Positions 1 through 6,516 are shown, counted from the first letter of the stretch. The stretch is 8,604 nucleotides of DNA from Actinomycetota bacterium (GCA_009702645.1 WLHO01000025.1:1-8604); one strand, 5' to 3'. Notes: a model not told the origin generated them from the sequence alone. A program made the numbers and translations.

Positions 1-174
1 GGCCAATTCAGTTCCGAGCTGGATAGTTGCGATAAAGGCTGTTAGCTGAGGCTTAGTAAGTTCGGAAAGATTCATCAGCTGCTGTGCAATCTGCACATGA
101 GCAGAAGAAGATATCGGTAAGAACTCGGTAAGACCCTGAACAAGACCAAGGATTAGGGCTTCAAAAAAACTCAC
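1..174 (-). CDS. uppP: Undecaprenyl-diphosphatase UppP (BacA), N-terminal 58 residues, cut by the window edge
   Basis: This membrane enzyme removes a phosphate from undecaprenyl diphosphate. It regenerates the lipid carrier for peptidoglycan and other wall polymers, and family members confer bacitracin tolerance. The visible N-terminus reads [20 protein letters not shown] and continues ISSSAH, which is the hallmark first UppP motif (E17 to H26). IQLGTELA at residues 51-58 matches the start of the conserved IQLGxxLA segment. The frame stays open to base 1, so roughly the last four fifths of the usual ~270-residue protein is missing. The start is GTG at 174-172. It overlaps the TGA stop of the small upstream gene as GTGA, and no strong Shine-Dalgarno is visible, so translational coupling is likely. 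The family call follows from the motif and the in-frame context. Confidence 0.93.
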   Translation of the reverse strand, partial: MSFFEALILGLVQGLTEFLPISSSAHVQIAQQLMNLSELTKPQLTAFIATIQLGTELA

Positions 175-380
175 TGATCGTCTTCAGCCAAAGTGAAAGG
201 TAGAAATTCACCGAGCTCGGAACTGATCGCTTCTTCGTAATTGAGAAAGGCATCCTCGAGTTGGTAGTAGGCCTGCTCGACACTCGAGTCTTCTTCGCCG
301 CGTTTTGAGCTAGCAGCTTCAAAGTGCTTCTCGAGAGAGGCAATAAGTTGAGTCAAAGCGTTTCTCGGGTCAGTAGCCAT
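171..380 (-). CDS. Small acidic conserved actinobacterial protein, 69 residues, co-transcribed with uppP
   Basis: The 69-residue protein is rich in Glu, Asp, Ala and Ser, with no membrane segment, signal peptide or Cys motif. It appears mostly helical. From memory it resembles a short family found in Microbacteriaceae (starting roughly DPRNALTxLIxxLExH, then a RGExDxxVxxAY stretch). Members are sometimes labelled 'primosomal protein' without functional proof, so I assign no function. Here [20 protein letters not shown] spans residues 4-23 and the sequence ends PFTLAEDDQ. Its TGA overlaps the GTG of uppP by four bases, so the two are almost certainly one operon. The ATG at 380 sits six bases after a TAGTTT box with a TTGGAA element 17 bp further upstream, which suggests a leaderless mRNA. 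Three CTCGAG palindromes fall inside this short gene. Confidence 0.82.
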   Translation of the reverse strand: MATDPRNALTQLIASLEKHFEAASSKRGEEDSSVEQAYYQLEDAFLNYEEAISSELGEFLPFTLAEDDQ

Positions 381-386
381 AAATCA

Positions 387-415
387 AAACTACCCGCATT
401 CGCCTTTGGTTCCAA
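387..415 (-). promoter_or_regulatory. Putative leaderless promoter of the small gene-uppP operon
   Basis: On the minus strand TTGGAA (415-410) and TAGTTT (392-387) are separated by 17 bp. Six bases then precede the ATG at 380, so transcription would begin at or next to the start codon. It is the best -35/-10 pair among the leaderless starts in this window. No Shine-Dalgarno lies upstream of the ATG. Confidence 0.55.
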
Positions 416-446
416 GTACCTCGTTGAAATCGTCACTTTCCCATCG

Positions 447-455
447 TGCTAGCAT
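447..455 (+). promoter_or_regulatory. Putative extended -10 promoter of the tRNA-Leu gene
   Basis: TGCTAGCAT combines a TG extension with a TANNNT -10 box. Initiation is expected near base 462, leaving about 16 nt of 5' precursor before the tRNA at 478. A TTGAAA at 424-429 lies 20 bp upstream of the -10, which is wider than ideal, so the extended -10 may do most of the work. Confidence 0.4.
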
Positions 456-477
456 TGGGGCCGTAATCAAATGTCAC

Positions 478-560
478 GTCCGGGTGGCGGAATGGTAGAC
501 GCGCTAGCTTGAGGTGTTAGTCCTCGCAAGGGGGTAGGGGTTCAAGTCCCCTCTCGGACA
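478..560 (+). tRNA. tRNA-Leu (anticodon GAG)
   Basis: A complete class II tRNA fold can be drawn by hand. The acceptor stem GTCCGGG (478-484) pairs with CTCGGAC (553-559) with one G-U pair, and A560 is the discriminator. The D stem GCG/CGC is at 487-489/500-502. The anticodon stem is CTAGC (504-508) with GTTAG (516-520), closing the loop TTGAGGT with anticodon GAG (511-513), which reads CUC and CUU Leu codons. The long variable arm lies at about 521-535. The T stem AGGGG/CCCCT (536-540/548-552) encloses TTCAAGT. The trailing CCA is not encoded, since CAA follows the discriminator; this is common in actinobacteria. The gene points at the 3' end of mgtE, 18 bp away. Confidence 0.97.
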
Positions 561-573
561 CAAGAAATACAAA

Positions 574-590
574 TTTGGTCAAAGACCAAG
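574..590 (-). terminator. Stop-codon-spanning hairpin, likely terminator of mgtE
   Basis: TTGGTC (575-580) and GACCAA (584-589) form a 6-bp perfect stem with a three-base loop, and a wobble pair at 574/590 extends it. Read in the mgtE direction the hairpin is followed by the T-rich run AATTTGTATTTCTT, which fits a weak intrinsic terminator. The mgtE TGA (581-579) lies in the loop and first stem base. Read in the tRNA direction no T run follows, so it should not terminate the tRNA transcript. Confidence 0.5.
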
Positions 591-1937
591 TACAGCCTTT
601 GCAATCAAGAAGTAAATCACCAATCCTGTTGCGTCAACAAACGTTGTGATGAACGGATTTGAGAAAACCGCCGGATCTGCCCTAAGCGCAAGCCCGACAA
701 GCGGCATCACTCCCCCCACGGTGGCTGCGACTGTACAAATTGCAAACAGCGTCAATCCGATTACTAGGCCTATTTCAATCCCGAAAAATGCCGAAGCCAG
801 ACCGAATCCAATTAAGCCAAGCAAGGTGCCCAGAAGAGCGCCAACTCTTAGTTCTCGAAACAGCACCTGCCAAACGTCCTTGGTACGAACATCTTGAAGA
901 GCCAGGGCGCGTGTGACAGTTGTTGCAGCTTGGTTACCAGTGTTTCCCCCAAGGCCAATTAGGAGCGGGACAAAAAGCGTAAGTACAACAAGCTGTTCAA
1001 TCTCTGCTTCAAATGCCCCGAGCACAGACACAGTGAAAGTTGCTCCAAACGCAAGTACCAGCAGCCAGATAACTCTTGACCGGACGATCGCAAAAACCGG
1101 TGTCGACAAATATGGTCTTCGAAGCGGTTCCGCACCACCTGTTCTAGCCGCATCTTCAGACTCCTCTTTCTCCAAGATGCGCAAAGCATCGTCAACGGTG
1201 AGTATTCCTACGAGTCTTCGCTCATTGTCAACAACAGGTAAGGCCAGCACTTTCATATCTGAACATGTGCGGGCAGCGAACTCTTCATCGTCACTGGCGT
1301 TGACCATAAGCGGTTCGGACATAATCTTGGAGACTTTGACTCGAGAAGCTGTCCGCATCAAGTCACGAAGACTTACTACTCCTACTAGCTGCTTTGATGA
1401 GTCAACAACTGGAAGGGTGTAAATAGTTTCAGCGGACTGCAACTTGCCCTTCACTTTGGTAAGTGCCTGAGAAATGCTGTCAGTGTCTTTTACCGAGATG
1501 TACTCGGGGCTCATTCTGCGGCCGATAGATCCTTGGGCATACCCCAATACTTCGCTTGTGAGCCCTCGTTCCTTGGCCGATAGACCCGTCAAAAGGCGTT
1601 TTGCAACTCCTGCTGGAAGTTCATCAAGTAGGCCAACTCGATCGTCCGGATCAAGTTTCGCAAAAATTGCCGAGATCTCTTCTGAGTTAAGTTCTTCAAG
1701 AAGTTCACCTTGTAGCGCGGGATCTAAGGATTCAAAAACTTCCAAGGCAACAGCTTTTGGCAGCACGCGGTAAACGATTGCTCGTTCTCGCAGGTTTAGT
1801 CTCTCGAGAAGTGTGACCAGCTCTGCGCTCTTGAGTTTTCTCGCGAGCGTGGCAAGGTTTGACAAATTTGAGGTGTCTAGGGAGTTCTCAATCAACTCGA
1901 TCAATTCGTCGAGGTCTAGCTTGTCTTCAGCACTCAC
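579..1937 (-). CDS. mgtE: MgtE family Mg2+ channel/transporter with CBS domains
   Basis: MgtE is an inner-membrane Mg2+ channel that closes when its cytosolic domains bind Mg2+, keeping internal magnesium constant. At 452 residues it is the normal family length. The order is a helical MgtE N domain (about 10-130), two CBS domains (about 138-195 and 203-257), a linker (AEPLRRPYLSTP, 269-280) and five membrane segments (about 286-308, 316-336, 362-384, 389-418, 428-450). The signature GGNTGNQ is at 330-336. TTFVDATG holds D435, equivalent by position to the pore Mg2+-binding Asp of Thermus MgtE. The start is GTG at 1937-1935, with a strong AGGAGG at 1948-1943 and a five-base spacer. It follows the methylase by 54 bp on the same strand with no visible terminator, so read-through is plausible. 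No room exists for an M-box riboswitch. Confidence 0.97.
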   Translation of the reverse strand: MSAEDKLDLDELIELIENSLDTSNLSNLATLARKLKSAELVTLLERLNLRERAIVYRVLPKAVALEVFESLDPALQGELLEELNSEEISAIFAKLDPDDRVGLLDELPAGVAKRLLTGLSAKERGLTSEVLGYAQGSIGRRMSPEYISVKDTDSISQALTKVKGKLQSAETIYTLPVVDSSKQLVGVVSLRDLMRTASRVKVSKIMSEPLMVNASDDEEFAARTCSDMKVLALPVVDNERRLVGILTVDDALRILEKEESEDAARTGGAEPLRRPYLSTPVFAIVRSRVIWLLVLAFGATFTVSVLGAFEAEIEQLVVLTLFVPLLIGLGGNTGNQAATTVTRALALQDVRTKDVWQVLFRELRVGALLGTLLGLIGFGLASAFFGIEIGLVIGLTLFAICTVAATVGGVMPLVGLALRADPAVFSNPFITTFVDATGLVIYFLIAKAVLGL

Positions 1938-1942
1938 TGAGG

Positions 1943-1948
1943 CCTCCT
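1943..1948 (-). promoter_or_regulatory. Strong Shine-Dalgarno of mgtE
   Basis: AGGAGG on the minus strand lies five bases before the GTG at 1937 and fixes that start. It is the strongest ribosome-binding site in the window and contrasts with the leaderless-looking first genes nearby. It suggests mgtE is translated from an mRNA with a leader, perhaps the methylase transcript. Confidence 0.8.
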
Positions 1949-1991
1949 ATTCCCTACCTAATCCCTCTCAAGGCTAGAACATCTTCTCCAG

Positions 1992-3038
1992 TTATGGCGT
2001 TAGCGCTTTGATCATAATGGAGACCGTTGATTCGGTGCCGGCTACAACAATGTGCTCGAGATTTCTCGAAGCCCCTGGTTTTCCAACTAGCTCACCGGCT
2101 TGGTTATAGCCGCCGATCTTTGCCCCGACATAACGCTTGGAGTCAAAATCAAGGATTTTCACTTGCTCAAATCTTGAGCACATGTCTGTAAGTTCGCGCC
2201 TGGACAGCCAGGATTCGTTGTTGTAACTAAGGATGAGTGTTTTGGTGTCTAGTCTTGAAATCAGTTTTTCTAACGCACTTGGCAAACTCATCTTGGAGTT
2301 GAATTCACTCTTGTTTGCGGGATCTCTTGCATCAAGTCTCTTGTTTGCAATTCCATAGAATTTGGGCTCGTCCCAGCGAACTAGCGTTTCCCAAATGTGG
2401 TAGTTGCCGAAGTAGCGATGTTGGTTATACGGCGGATCCAGATAGGCAAGGTCTACCGAGCCAATTGAAGTTACCGCTTCACTCGCGTCGGCACGAACCG
2501 ATGAACCTTTGCCAGCAAGCAGGTCCGGAACTTTTAGTTCGAGATCGAGAAAGCTTCGTCTGGACCATGTCTTTAAGTAGGCCATCTGCACTCCAGTAGT
2601 TGAATCAACTTTGTCTGCAGCTATCAACAAGCTTGAAAGCAATGGGTAATACATCCAGCTAGTTCTAAATTCCGCCTCGATGGCGTTTCTAATCGCATCA
2701 ATCTTTCTTCCATTAGCTTCCTGGAAAAACCTAGCTTTTTGACAAAAGACTTCAGTGAAGTAGCCGGCGGAGCCGGGTATTGAGTTGAGATAACTTACGG
2801 CACTCTCAAGCTCGGATAGCGCAACTTCAGTTGCATCAAGTTCAATGAAAGTCTTGGAGAAAACCTCCGAATAGCTAGCTGTGTCCACAGCGCTCACATA
2901 CATGCCCGCTTGCTTCATCGCTCCTGCGACTCTGGTAGTTCCCGTGAACAGGTCTACTGCCGTATTGGCGCCGCTTGCGCCAATAAGGGTTTCAAGAACA
3001 GGCATAAGTGCCCGTTTGGACCCGAGGTACTTAATCAC
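1992..3038 (-). CDS. Solitary D12-class adenine-specific DNA methyltransferase (COG3392-like)
   Basis: The enzyme should transfer a methyl group from S-adenosylmethionine to N6 of adenine in DNA. The 348-residue protein starts MIKYLGSKRALMP, the typical N-terminus of this branch. It carries the cofactor motif VDLFTGTTRV (28-37) and the catalytic motif IV DPPYN (201-205), followed by an aromatic stretch HRYFGNYHIWETLVRW. Order and length match stand-alone D12 enzymes of the COG3392 type. No restriction endonuclease or specificity subunit is adjacent, so it appears to be an orphan methylase; the recognition site cannot be read from the protein. The start is GTG at 3038-3036, with AGGTGA (3050-3045) as a plausible ribosome-binding site. 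It is divergent from the sirtuin across 29 bp, and mgtE follows in the same direction. Codon use looks like its neighbours, with no sign of recent transfer. Confidence 0.88.
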   Translation of the reverse strand: MIKYLGSKRALMPVLETLIGASGANTAVDLFTGTTRVAGAMKQAGMYVSAVDTASYSEVFSKTFIELDATEVALSELESAVSYLNSIPGSAGYFTEVFCQKARFFQEANGRKIDAIRNAIEAEFRTSWMYYPLLSSLLIAADKVDSTTGVQMAYLKTWSRRSFLDLELKVPDLLAGKGSSVRADASEAVTSIGSVDLAYLDPPYNQHRYFGNYHIWETLVRWDEPKFYGIANKRLDARDPANKSEFNSKMSLPSALEKLISRLDTKTLILSYNNESWLSRRELTDMCSRFEQVKILDFDSKRYVGAKIGGYNQAGELVGKPGASRNLEHIVVAGTESTVSIMIKALTP

Positions 3039-3050
3039 TGCCGTTCACCT

Positions 3051-3060
3051 AACTTAGACT
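3051..3060. promoter_or_regulatory. Overlapping divergent -10 boxes between methylase and sirtuin
   Basis: On the plus strand TAGACT (3055-3060) lies seven bases before the sirtuin ATG at 3068, so that mRNA would be leaderless. On the minus strand TAAGTT (3056-3051) lies 12 bases before the methylase GTG at 3038. The hexamers share bases 3055-3056, so polymerase bound for one gene should block the other. No convincing -35 was found for either; both would fall inside the opposite gene. Confidence 0.42.
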
Positions 3061-3067
3061 TAGGCCA

Positions 3068-3916
3068 ATGCTCAACATCAACCCCAACCCAATGACCCTA
3101 TCTGAGGCTGCTCGCTTCGGTTTGGATTATGCGCGAGAGCAACTTGCTGGTAAATCAATTCTGGTTCTCACTGGAGCTGGAGTGTCAACTGAGTCAGGGA
3201 TTCCGGATTACCGAGGTGAGGGCAAGACCGAGAGACACCCAATGACCTTTGACGTATTCATGGGAACCGAAGCAGCTCGCGCTAGGTACTGGGCACGAAG
3301 CTACGTTGGCTGGTCAGTAATTGCCAACGCAAAGCCAAACGGAAGCCACTTCGCTCTTGCGCGAGCCGAAAGCCTAGGACGTATCTCGCACATCATCACG
3401 CAAAATGTTGACTCACTCCACCAGCAGGCCGGTTCAAAGAAAGTCACTGAACTGCACGGAAGATTGGACAAAGTGATCTGCATGTCTTGTCGTGCCCTTA
3501 TTGACCGGCTATACATGGACTCTTTGATTGAAAACTTAAATCCGTCCATAAGCAAGGACATGTCAGTTGAGTTCACTCCTGACGGTGACGCTGAGATTGA
3601 AGCTACGGCTGACTTTGCGATCCCCGCTTGCCCAAGCTGCGGTGGGATCCTAAAGCCAGATGTGGTCTTCTTTGGTGAGAGCGTCCCATCCGAACGAGTT
3701 GTATCTACCATGGAGCAATTAGAAAGATCTGATGCACTTTTGGTTGCAGGGAGTTCACTGACTGTAAATAGTGGAATGCGATTTGCCCGCGCGGCCAGCA
3801 AGGCTGGTAAACCAATCGTGATTGTGAATGTCGGGCCAACAAAAGCTGACGAACTGGCTCTCGCCAAAATTGAAGCCCCAACATCCATTGCATTAGAGGA
3901 GCTATTGATTGACTGA
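3068..3916 (+). CDS. Sir2-family NAD-dependent protein deacylase, class II (SIRT4-like)
   Basis: Sirtuins use NAD+ to remove acyl groups from lysine, giving nicotinamide and O-acyl-ADP-ribose; class II members also show ADP-ribosyltransferase or lipoamidase activity. In the 282-residue protein the NAD-binding motif GAGVSTESGIPDYRG is at 36-50. QNVD is at 112-115 and the catalytic His is H130 in TELHG. The zinc-binding Cys are C138, C141, C188 and C191, with a long ~47-residue insert between the pairs. LKPDVVFFGESV (195-206) and GSSLTV (228-233) complete the fold. The sequence RYWARSYVGW (73-82) and the NPDG-type insert closely resemble human SIRT4 as I remember it, which supports class II. 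The ATG at 3068 is preceded by TAGACT with a seven-base gap and no Shine-Dalgarno. ATG 3092 is an alternative start. The 3' end overlaps the phosphatase gene by 8 nt. Confidence 0.95.
   Translation: MLNINPNPMTLSEAARFGLDYAREQLAGKSILVLTGAGVSTESGIPDYRGEGKTERHPMTFDVFMGTEAARARYWARSYVGWSVIANAKPNGSHFALARAESLGRISHIITQNVDSLHQQAGSKKVTELHGRLDKVICMSCRALIDRLYMDSLIENLNPSISKDMSVEFTPDGDAEIEATADFAIPACPSCGGILKPDVVFFGESVPSERVVSTMEQLERSDALLVAGSSLTVNSGMRFARAASKAGKPIVIVNVGPTKADELALAKIEAPTSIALEELLID
3896..3901 (+). promoter_or_regulatory. Shine-Dalgarno deciding the TTG start of the phosphatase
   Basis: GAGGAG lies inside the last codons of the sirtuin gene, seven bases before TTG 3909. Together with the conserved LRHG motif starting at residue 9 it makes TTG the best start, despite being the rarest of the three common initiators. 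Confidence 0.7.
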
Positions 3917-4490
3917 AACTCAATTTGGATTGCTCCGCCACGGTCAAACCGACTGGAACATAAACTTCCTGCTTCAAGGGGTCACTGATATTCCGATGAA
4001 CGAAACAGGTCTTGCTCAGGTAAAGCTCGCAGCTCAGGCAATTCGTGCCAAGGATTGGGATGTAGTTCTAACTTCTCCCCTGTCCCGAGCAAGGCAAACT
4101 GCAGAGATTATTGCCTCTCATGTCGGGTTTGATCAGATTGTTGAGAACGAACTCTTGATTGAAAGATCATTTGGTGAAGCAGAGGGGCTTTCCCACGAAC
4201 AGTGGCGGGCAAAGTATTCAAATCTCGACGAGATCCCTGGTGGAGAAAGTCGCACCCAGCTAGCCGCTCGATCGCAGCTGCTACTTGATCTGGTAGCGAG
4301 TGAGTTCAAAGGAAAACGAGTATTGGCTGTTTCTCACGGTGCGCTTATACGCGGGCTTCTATCGATTGCCAGCAACAACGAATTGCCGCGAGATGGCGAA
4401 CGATTAGGCAACGCATCTCTTAATATCATGAGTCACTTAGAGAGCTCTTGGAAGGTCGAGAGATACTCACTTGAGCCGCTGATGCCCTAG
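3909..4490 (+). CDS. Histidine phosphatase superfamily protein (phosphoglycerate mutase-like)
   Basis: The family removes phosphate through a phosphohistidine intermediate; members act on sugars, nucleotides, proteins or cobalamin precursors, and the substrate cannot be assigned here. The 193-residue protein has the nucleophile motif LLRHGQTDWN with R10, H11 and G12. SPLSRARQTAE (56-66) supplies a phosphate-binding Arg, E85 lies in LLIERSFGEAEG, and SHG at 142-144 holds the second catalytic His (H143). The full superfamily core is present. The start is TTG at 3909, chosen because GAGGAG (3896-3901) lies seven bases upstream and the frame is closed earlier. It overlaps the sirtuin end by 8 nt, so the two form one operon with probable coupling. 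The TAG stop (4488-4490) interlocks with that of the convergent glycosyltransferase, leaving no space for a terminator. Confidence 0.93.
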   Translation: MTETQFGLLRHGQTDWNINFLLQGVTDIPMNETGLAQVKLAAQAIRAKDWDVVLTSPLSRARQTAEIIASHVGFDQIVENELLIERSFGEAEGLSHEQWRAKYSNLDEIPGGESRTQLAARSQLLLDLVASEFKGKRVLAVSHGALIRGLLSIASNNELPRDGERLGNASLNIMSHLESSWKVERYSLEPLMP

Positions 4491-5566
4491 AGCCTCTCGA
4501 GAACTTTCAACAGCCTCTCTGCCGATTCATTCCAGCTAAATACCGCCTCTCTCTGTTTTGAGCGAGCGCTGGCTTCCTGCCATTGGCTCAACGGCAGGAG
4601 CTGGCGGATGCGATTCGAGAATTGCTCTGGGTTTTTCGAATCAAAAAAGCTTGCCGCGTCTGCAGCCACCTCTCGAAAGATTGGAATATCGGATACAACA
4701 ATCGGCGTTTCGTGTCTCATTGCTTCGACTAATGGGATGCCAAATCCTTCATCCTTTGATGCCGAAACGAATGCGAAAGCCCCAGATAGTTCCTGAGAGT
4801 ACTCGGCGTCACTCACACCGTTTTTGAAAGTGATGCGCTCACTCCAGCTTCCTGCCAGCGCTTGGAGCTGACCTTTACGCTTTTCTGATATTTTGCTCAG
4901 CAAGACAAGCTCAAACTCCGGTAAATACTGCATTCCTAAAACCAGGCATTCCACGTTCTTGTATTCCATGAAACTACCCATGTAAACAAGCTTTCGTCGT
5001 TGCTCAGGCGTTTTTGAATTTATTGCAGCAGAGTTCTCCTGCGAAGTCTCGGGGGCGTTGTAGATCACATGAACATCCCGTTTGGTAAGTTTCTTGTCAA
5101 GAATTAGGGCCTTGCTGGTATTTGAGACCGTGACAACGGCGTCTGCTCGATTTAGCAGGAATCGAACAGGAAAAAAGCTCAAGTGATAAAGACGCCAAGC
5201 AATTCGGACGTGAAGTGGCAAAAAAGTAGGAGCTTTGGGGTGGGAGTAGTAAATGAGGTCATGAAGAGTAAGTACCAGCTTGTACTTACGGCCTACTGAG
5301 CCCATTGTCTGCATCGGCGAGAAAACGTGCGTGGCACCAATCTTGTTGAGCTTTGCTGGAAGAAACAGCTCAGCGATGGCGTGAGTTGGGTCATTGCCGA
5401 GAACGAAATCAGTTCCTTCGGGAAGCCATTTAAGCTGCTCTTTGCTACTAATCAAGGCGATTACCTGCAATCGTTTCGCAACTGCAGAAAACAGTTCGGC
5501 GGAAAACCTTGAAATGCCATCGTGGTGGTCGACGCGAATAAAGCGGCAGTCAAAGATCAGTTTCAT
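4487..5566 (-). CDS. GT-B glycosyltransferase, group 1 (GT4-like)
   Basis: A retaining-type glycosyltransferase that should move a sugar from a nucleotide donor to an unknown acceptor, probably on the cytoplasmic face of the membrane. The 359-residue protein has an N-terminal Rossmann half with HDGISRF (15-21) and LHDLIYYSHP (101-110). Its C-terminal donor-binding half opens at VYMGSFMEYKN (194-204). The EX7E motif is visible as E273-GFGIPLV-E281, typical of the GT4 family. No signal peptide or clear membrane segment is present. The ATG (5566-5564) overlaps the TGA of the upstream hydrolase as ATGA, so translation is likely coupled. There is no strong Shine-Dalgarno. The TAG stop (4489-4487) shares the palindrome CTAG with the convergent phosphatase stop. 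Being a lone transferase with no polysaccharide cluster, it may make a glycolipid or glycosylated small molecule. Confidence 0.9.
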   Translation of the reverse strand: MKLIFDCRFIRVDHHDGISRFSAELFSAVAKRLQVIALISSKEQLKWLPEGTDFVLGNDPTHAIAELFLPAKLNKIGATHVFSPMQTMGSVGRKYKLVLTLHDLIYYSHPKAPTFLPLHVRIAWRLYHLSFFPVRFLLNRADAVVTVSNTSKALILDKKLTKRDVHVIYNAPETSQENSAAINSKTPEQRRKLVYMGSFMEYKNVECLVLGMQYLPEFELVLLSKISEKRKGQLQALAGSWSERITFKNGVSDAEYSQELSGAFAFVSASKDEGFGIPLVEAMRHETPIVVSDIPIFREVAADAASFFDSKNPEQFSNRIRQLLPLSQWQEASARSKQREAVFSWNESAERLLKVLERL

Positions 5567-6447
5567 GGAAGCTCGTCGAGAAACTGAGAAATGAAAGCGG
5601 AAGCCTGCTCTGGCGCCTCGTAGTGCACCAGGTGTCCCACACCTTCAATTTCTCTATAGGTGATTTTTTGATACAAACCGCTTACTCGGCGTTGAGACTC
5701 AATCTCCGTTATGTCATCCAAGGTTGCCGCTACCACCAAAACCGGTGCGCTAATCTGATGTGCCAACTTGGAAAGATCCATCGAAATGGAAGCGTCGTAT
5801 CCTTCGACAGCGACTTTCACGGAGGCAAAATCGCTGAAGTTTGACAGGTGTTGGTTGTGTATCCAGCGGCGAAGGTCCTTGTTCTTGGTTTTGGCCATCA
5901 CAACGCTCATAACCATTACTGCAATCTTGTTTCGAAGAAGCCACTCACCTGCAAACCTTGGCGCAAAGGTTGCCAGTAGGTAGTAGATCTTCGTCAAGTT
6001 TGTCAGGGCAGCCTGGGGCCCTTCAAGAGCTGGCGTCGAAACTGGATTCACCAAAGCCACGGACTTAGGTGTGTGTTGCGTGGCGTAGTAACCAACTACC
6101 AATGATCCAAAACTGTGGCCCATCAAGTGAGTTTGATCTACTAGTCCCAAGGCTTGAATGAAATTGTGTAGCCAGTCGGAGTATGCCTTGACGGAGTGAG
6201 TTTGATTCAGTGGTGCAGATTCACCGAAACCTGGAAGATCTGGAATCAAAACGCGGTACTTGGACAAACCAGCAGCTATTGCTTCTAGTCCCCGATGATT
6301 TCCTCGATAGCCATGGATCATTACCAGAGTGATAGAGGTTTGCGTTGCGGCTGGGTATTCGTAGTAGACGCTCTCGATGCCGTCTACGTTTATGGTGTGC
6401 CGAATCGCCCGCGAACTAGCGGAAAGCGATAAATCTCGTGAGAGCAC
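5563..6447 (-). CDS. Alpha/beta-fold hydrolase, first gene of an operon with a glycosyltransferase
   Basis: A soluble-looking serine hydrolase of 294 residues. The oxyanion-loop motif HGYRG is at 45-49 and the nucleophile elbow GHSFG is at 110-114 with S112. The acid is likely D244 or D245 in ATLDDIT, and the catalytic His is H272 in VGHLVHYE, so the triad is complete and in the usual order. DLPGFGES (70-77) is the typical strand-loop after the oxyanion site. A helical cap seems to occupy about 140-225, including a hydrophobic stretch near 174-184, which could bind a lipid-like substrate (inference). The start is GTG at 6447. An in-frame TAG sits four codons upstream, which rules out a longer N-terminus. 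TAGACT lies six bases before the GTG, suggesting a leaderless transcript. The substrate is unknown; esterases, lipases and C-C hydrolases share this fold. Confidence 0.92.
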   Translation of the reverse strand: MLSRDLSLSASSRAIRHTINVDGIESVYYEYPAATQTSITLVMIHGYRGNHRGLEAIAAGLSKYRVLIPDLPGFGESAPLNQTHSVKAYSDWLHNFIQALGLVDQTHLMGHSFGSLVVGYYATQHTPKSVALVNPVSTPALEGPQAALTNLTKIYYLLATFAPRFAGEWLLRNKIAVMVMSVVMAKTKNKDLRRWIHNQHLSNFSDFASVKVAVEGYDASISMDLSKLAHQISAPVLVVAATLDDITEIESQRRVSGLYQKITYREIEGVGHLVHYEAPEQASAFISQFLDELP

Positions 6448-6453
6448 ATTGCA

Positions 6454-6459
6454 AGTCTA
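6454..6459 (-). promoter_or_regulatory. Putative leaderless -10 box of the hydrolase-glycosyltransferase operon
   Basis: TAGACT on the minus strand is followed by six bases and then GTG 6447. The same hexamer precedes the sirtuin start. No recognisable -35 lies 16-18 bp upstream. Confidence 0.45.
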
Positions 6460-6516
6460 GATTGGAAGTTTTGAACGTCGGATAGGCAGGGTCCTAAGGA
6501 AATGCTTGCTCTGGCC

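Noticed and set aside
540..580. Integration site for a mobile element at the 3' end of tRNA-Leu
   Set aside because: No duplicated tRNA 3' segment, integrase or phage-like gene is visible in the window, and mgtE follows after 18 bp.
646..1773. Three plus-strand open frames across mgtE
   Set aside because: They are Ser/Pro/Arg-rich, lack motifs and sit opposite a full-length conserved transporter.
1938..1991. M-box Mg2+ riboswitch upstream of mgtE
   Set aside because: Only 54 bp lie between the methylase stop and the mgtE start, too short for an M-box, and the gap carries a plain Shine-Dalgarno.
3301..3888. 195-codon open frame antisense to the sirtuin gene
   Set aside because: It lies wholly within a clearly conserved gene on the other strand, and its translation shows no family motif. 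It is a shadow of sirtuin codon use.
1992..3916. Restriction-modification or defence island around the methylase
   Set aside because: No endonuclease, helicase or toxin is adjacent. The SIRT4-like sirtuin is a compact class II enzyme without the fused effector domains seen in NAD-depleting defence systems.
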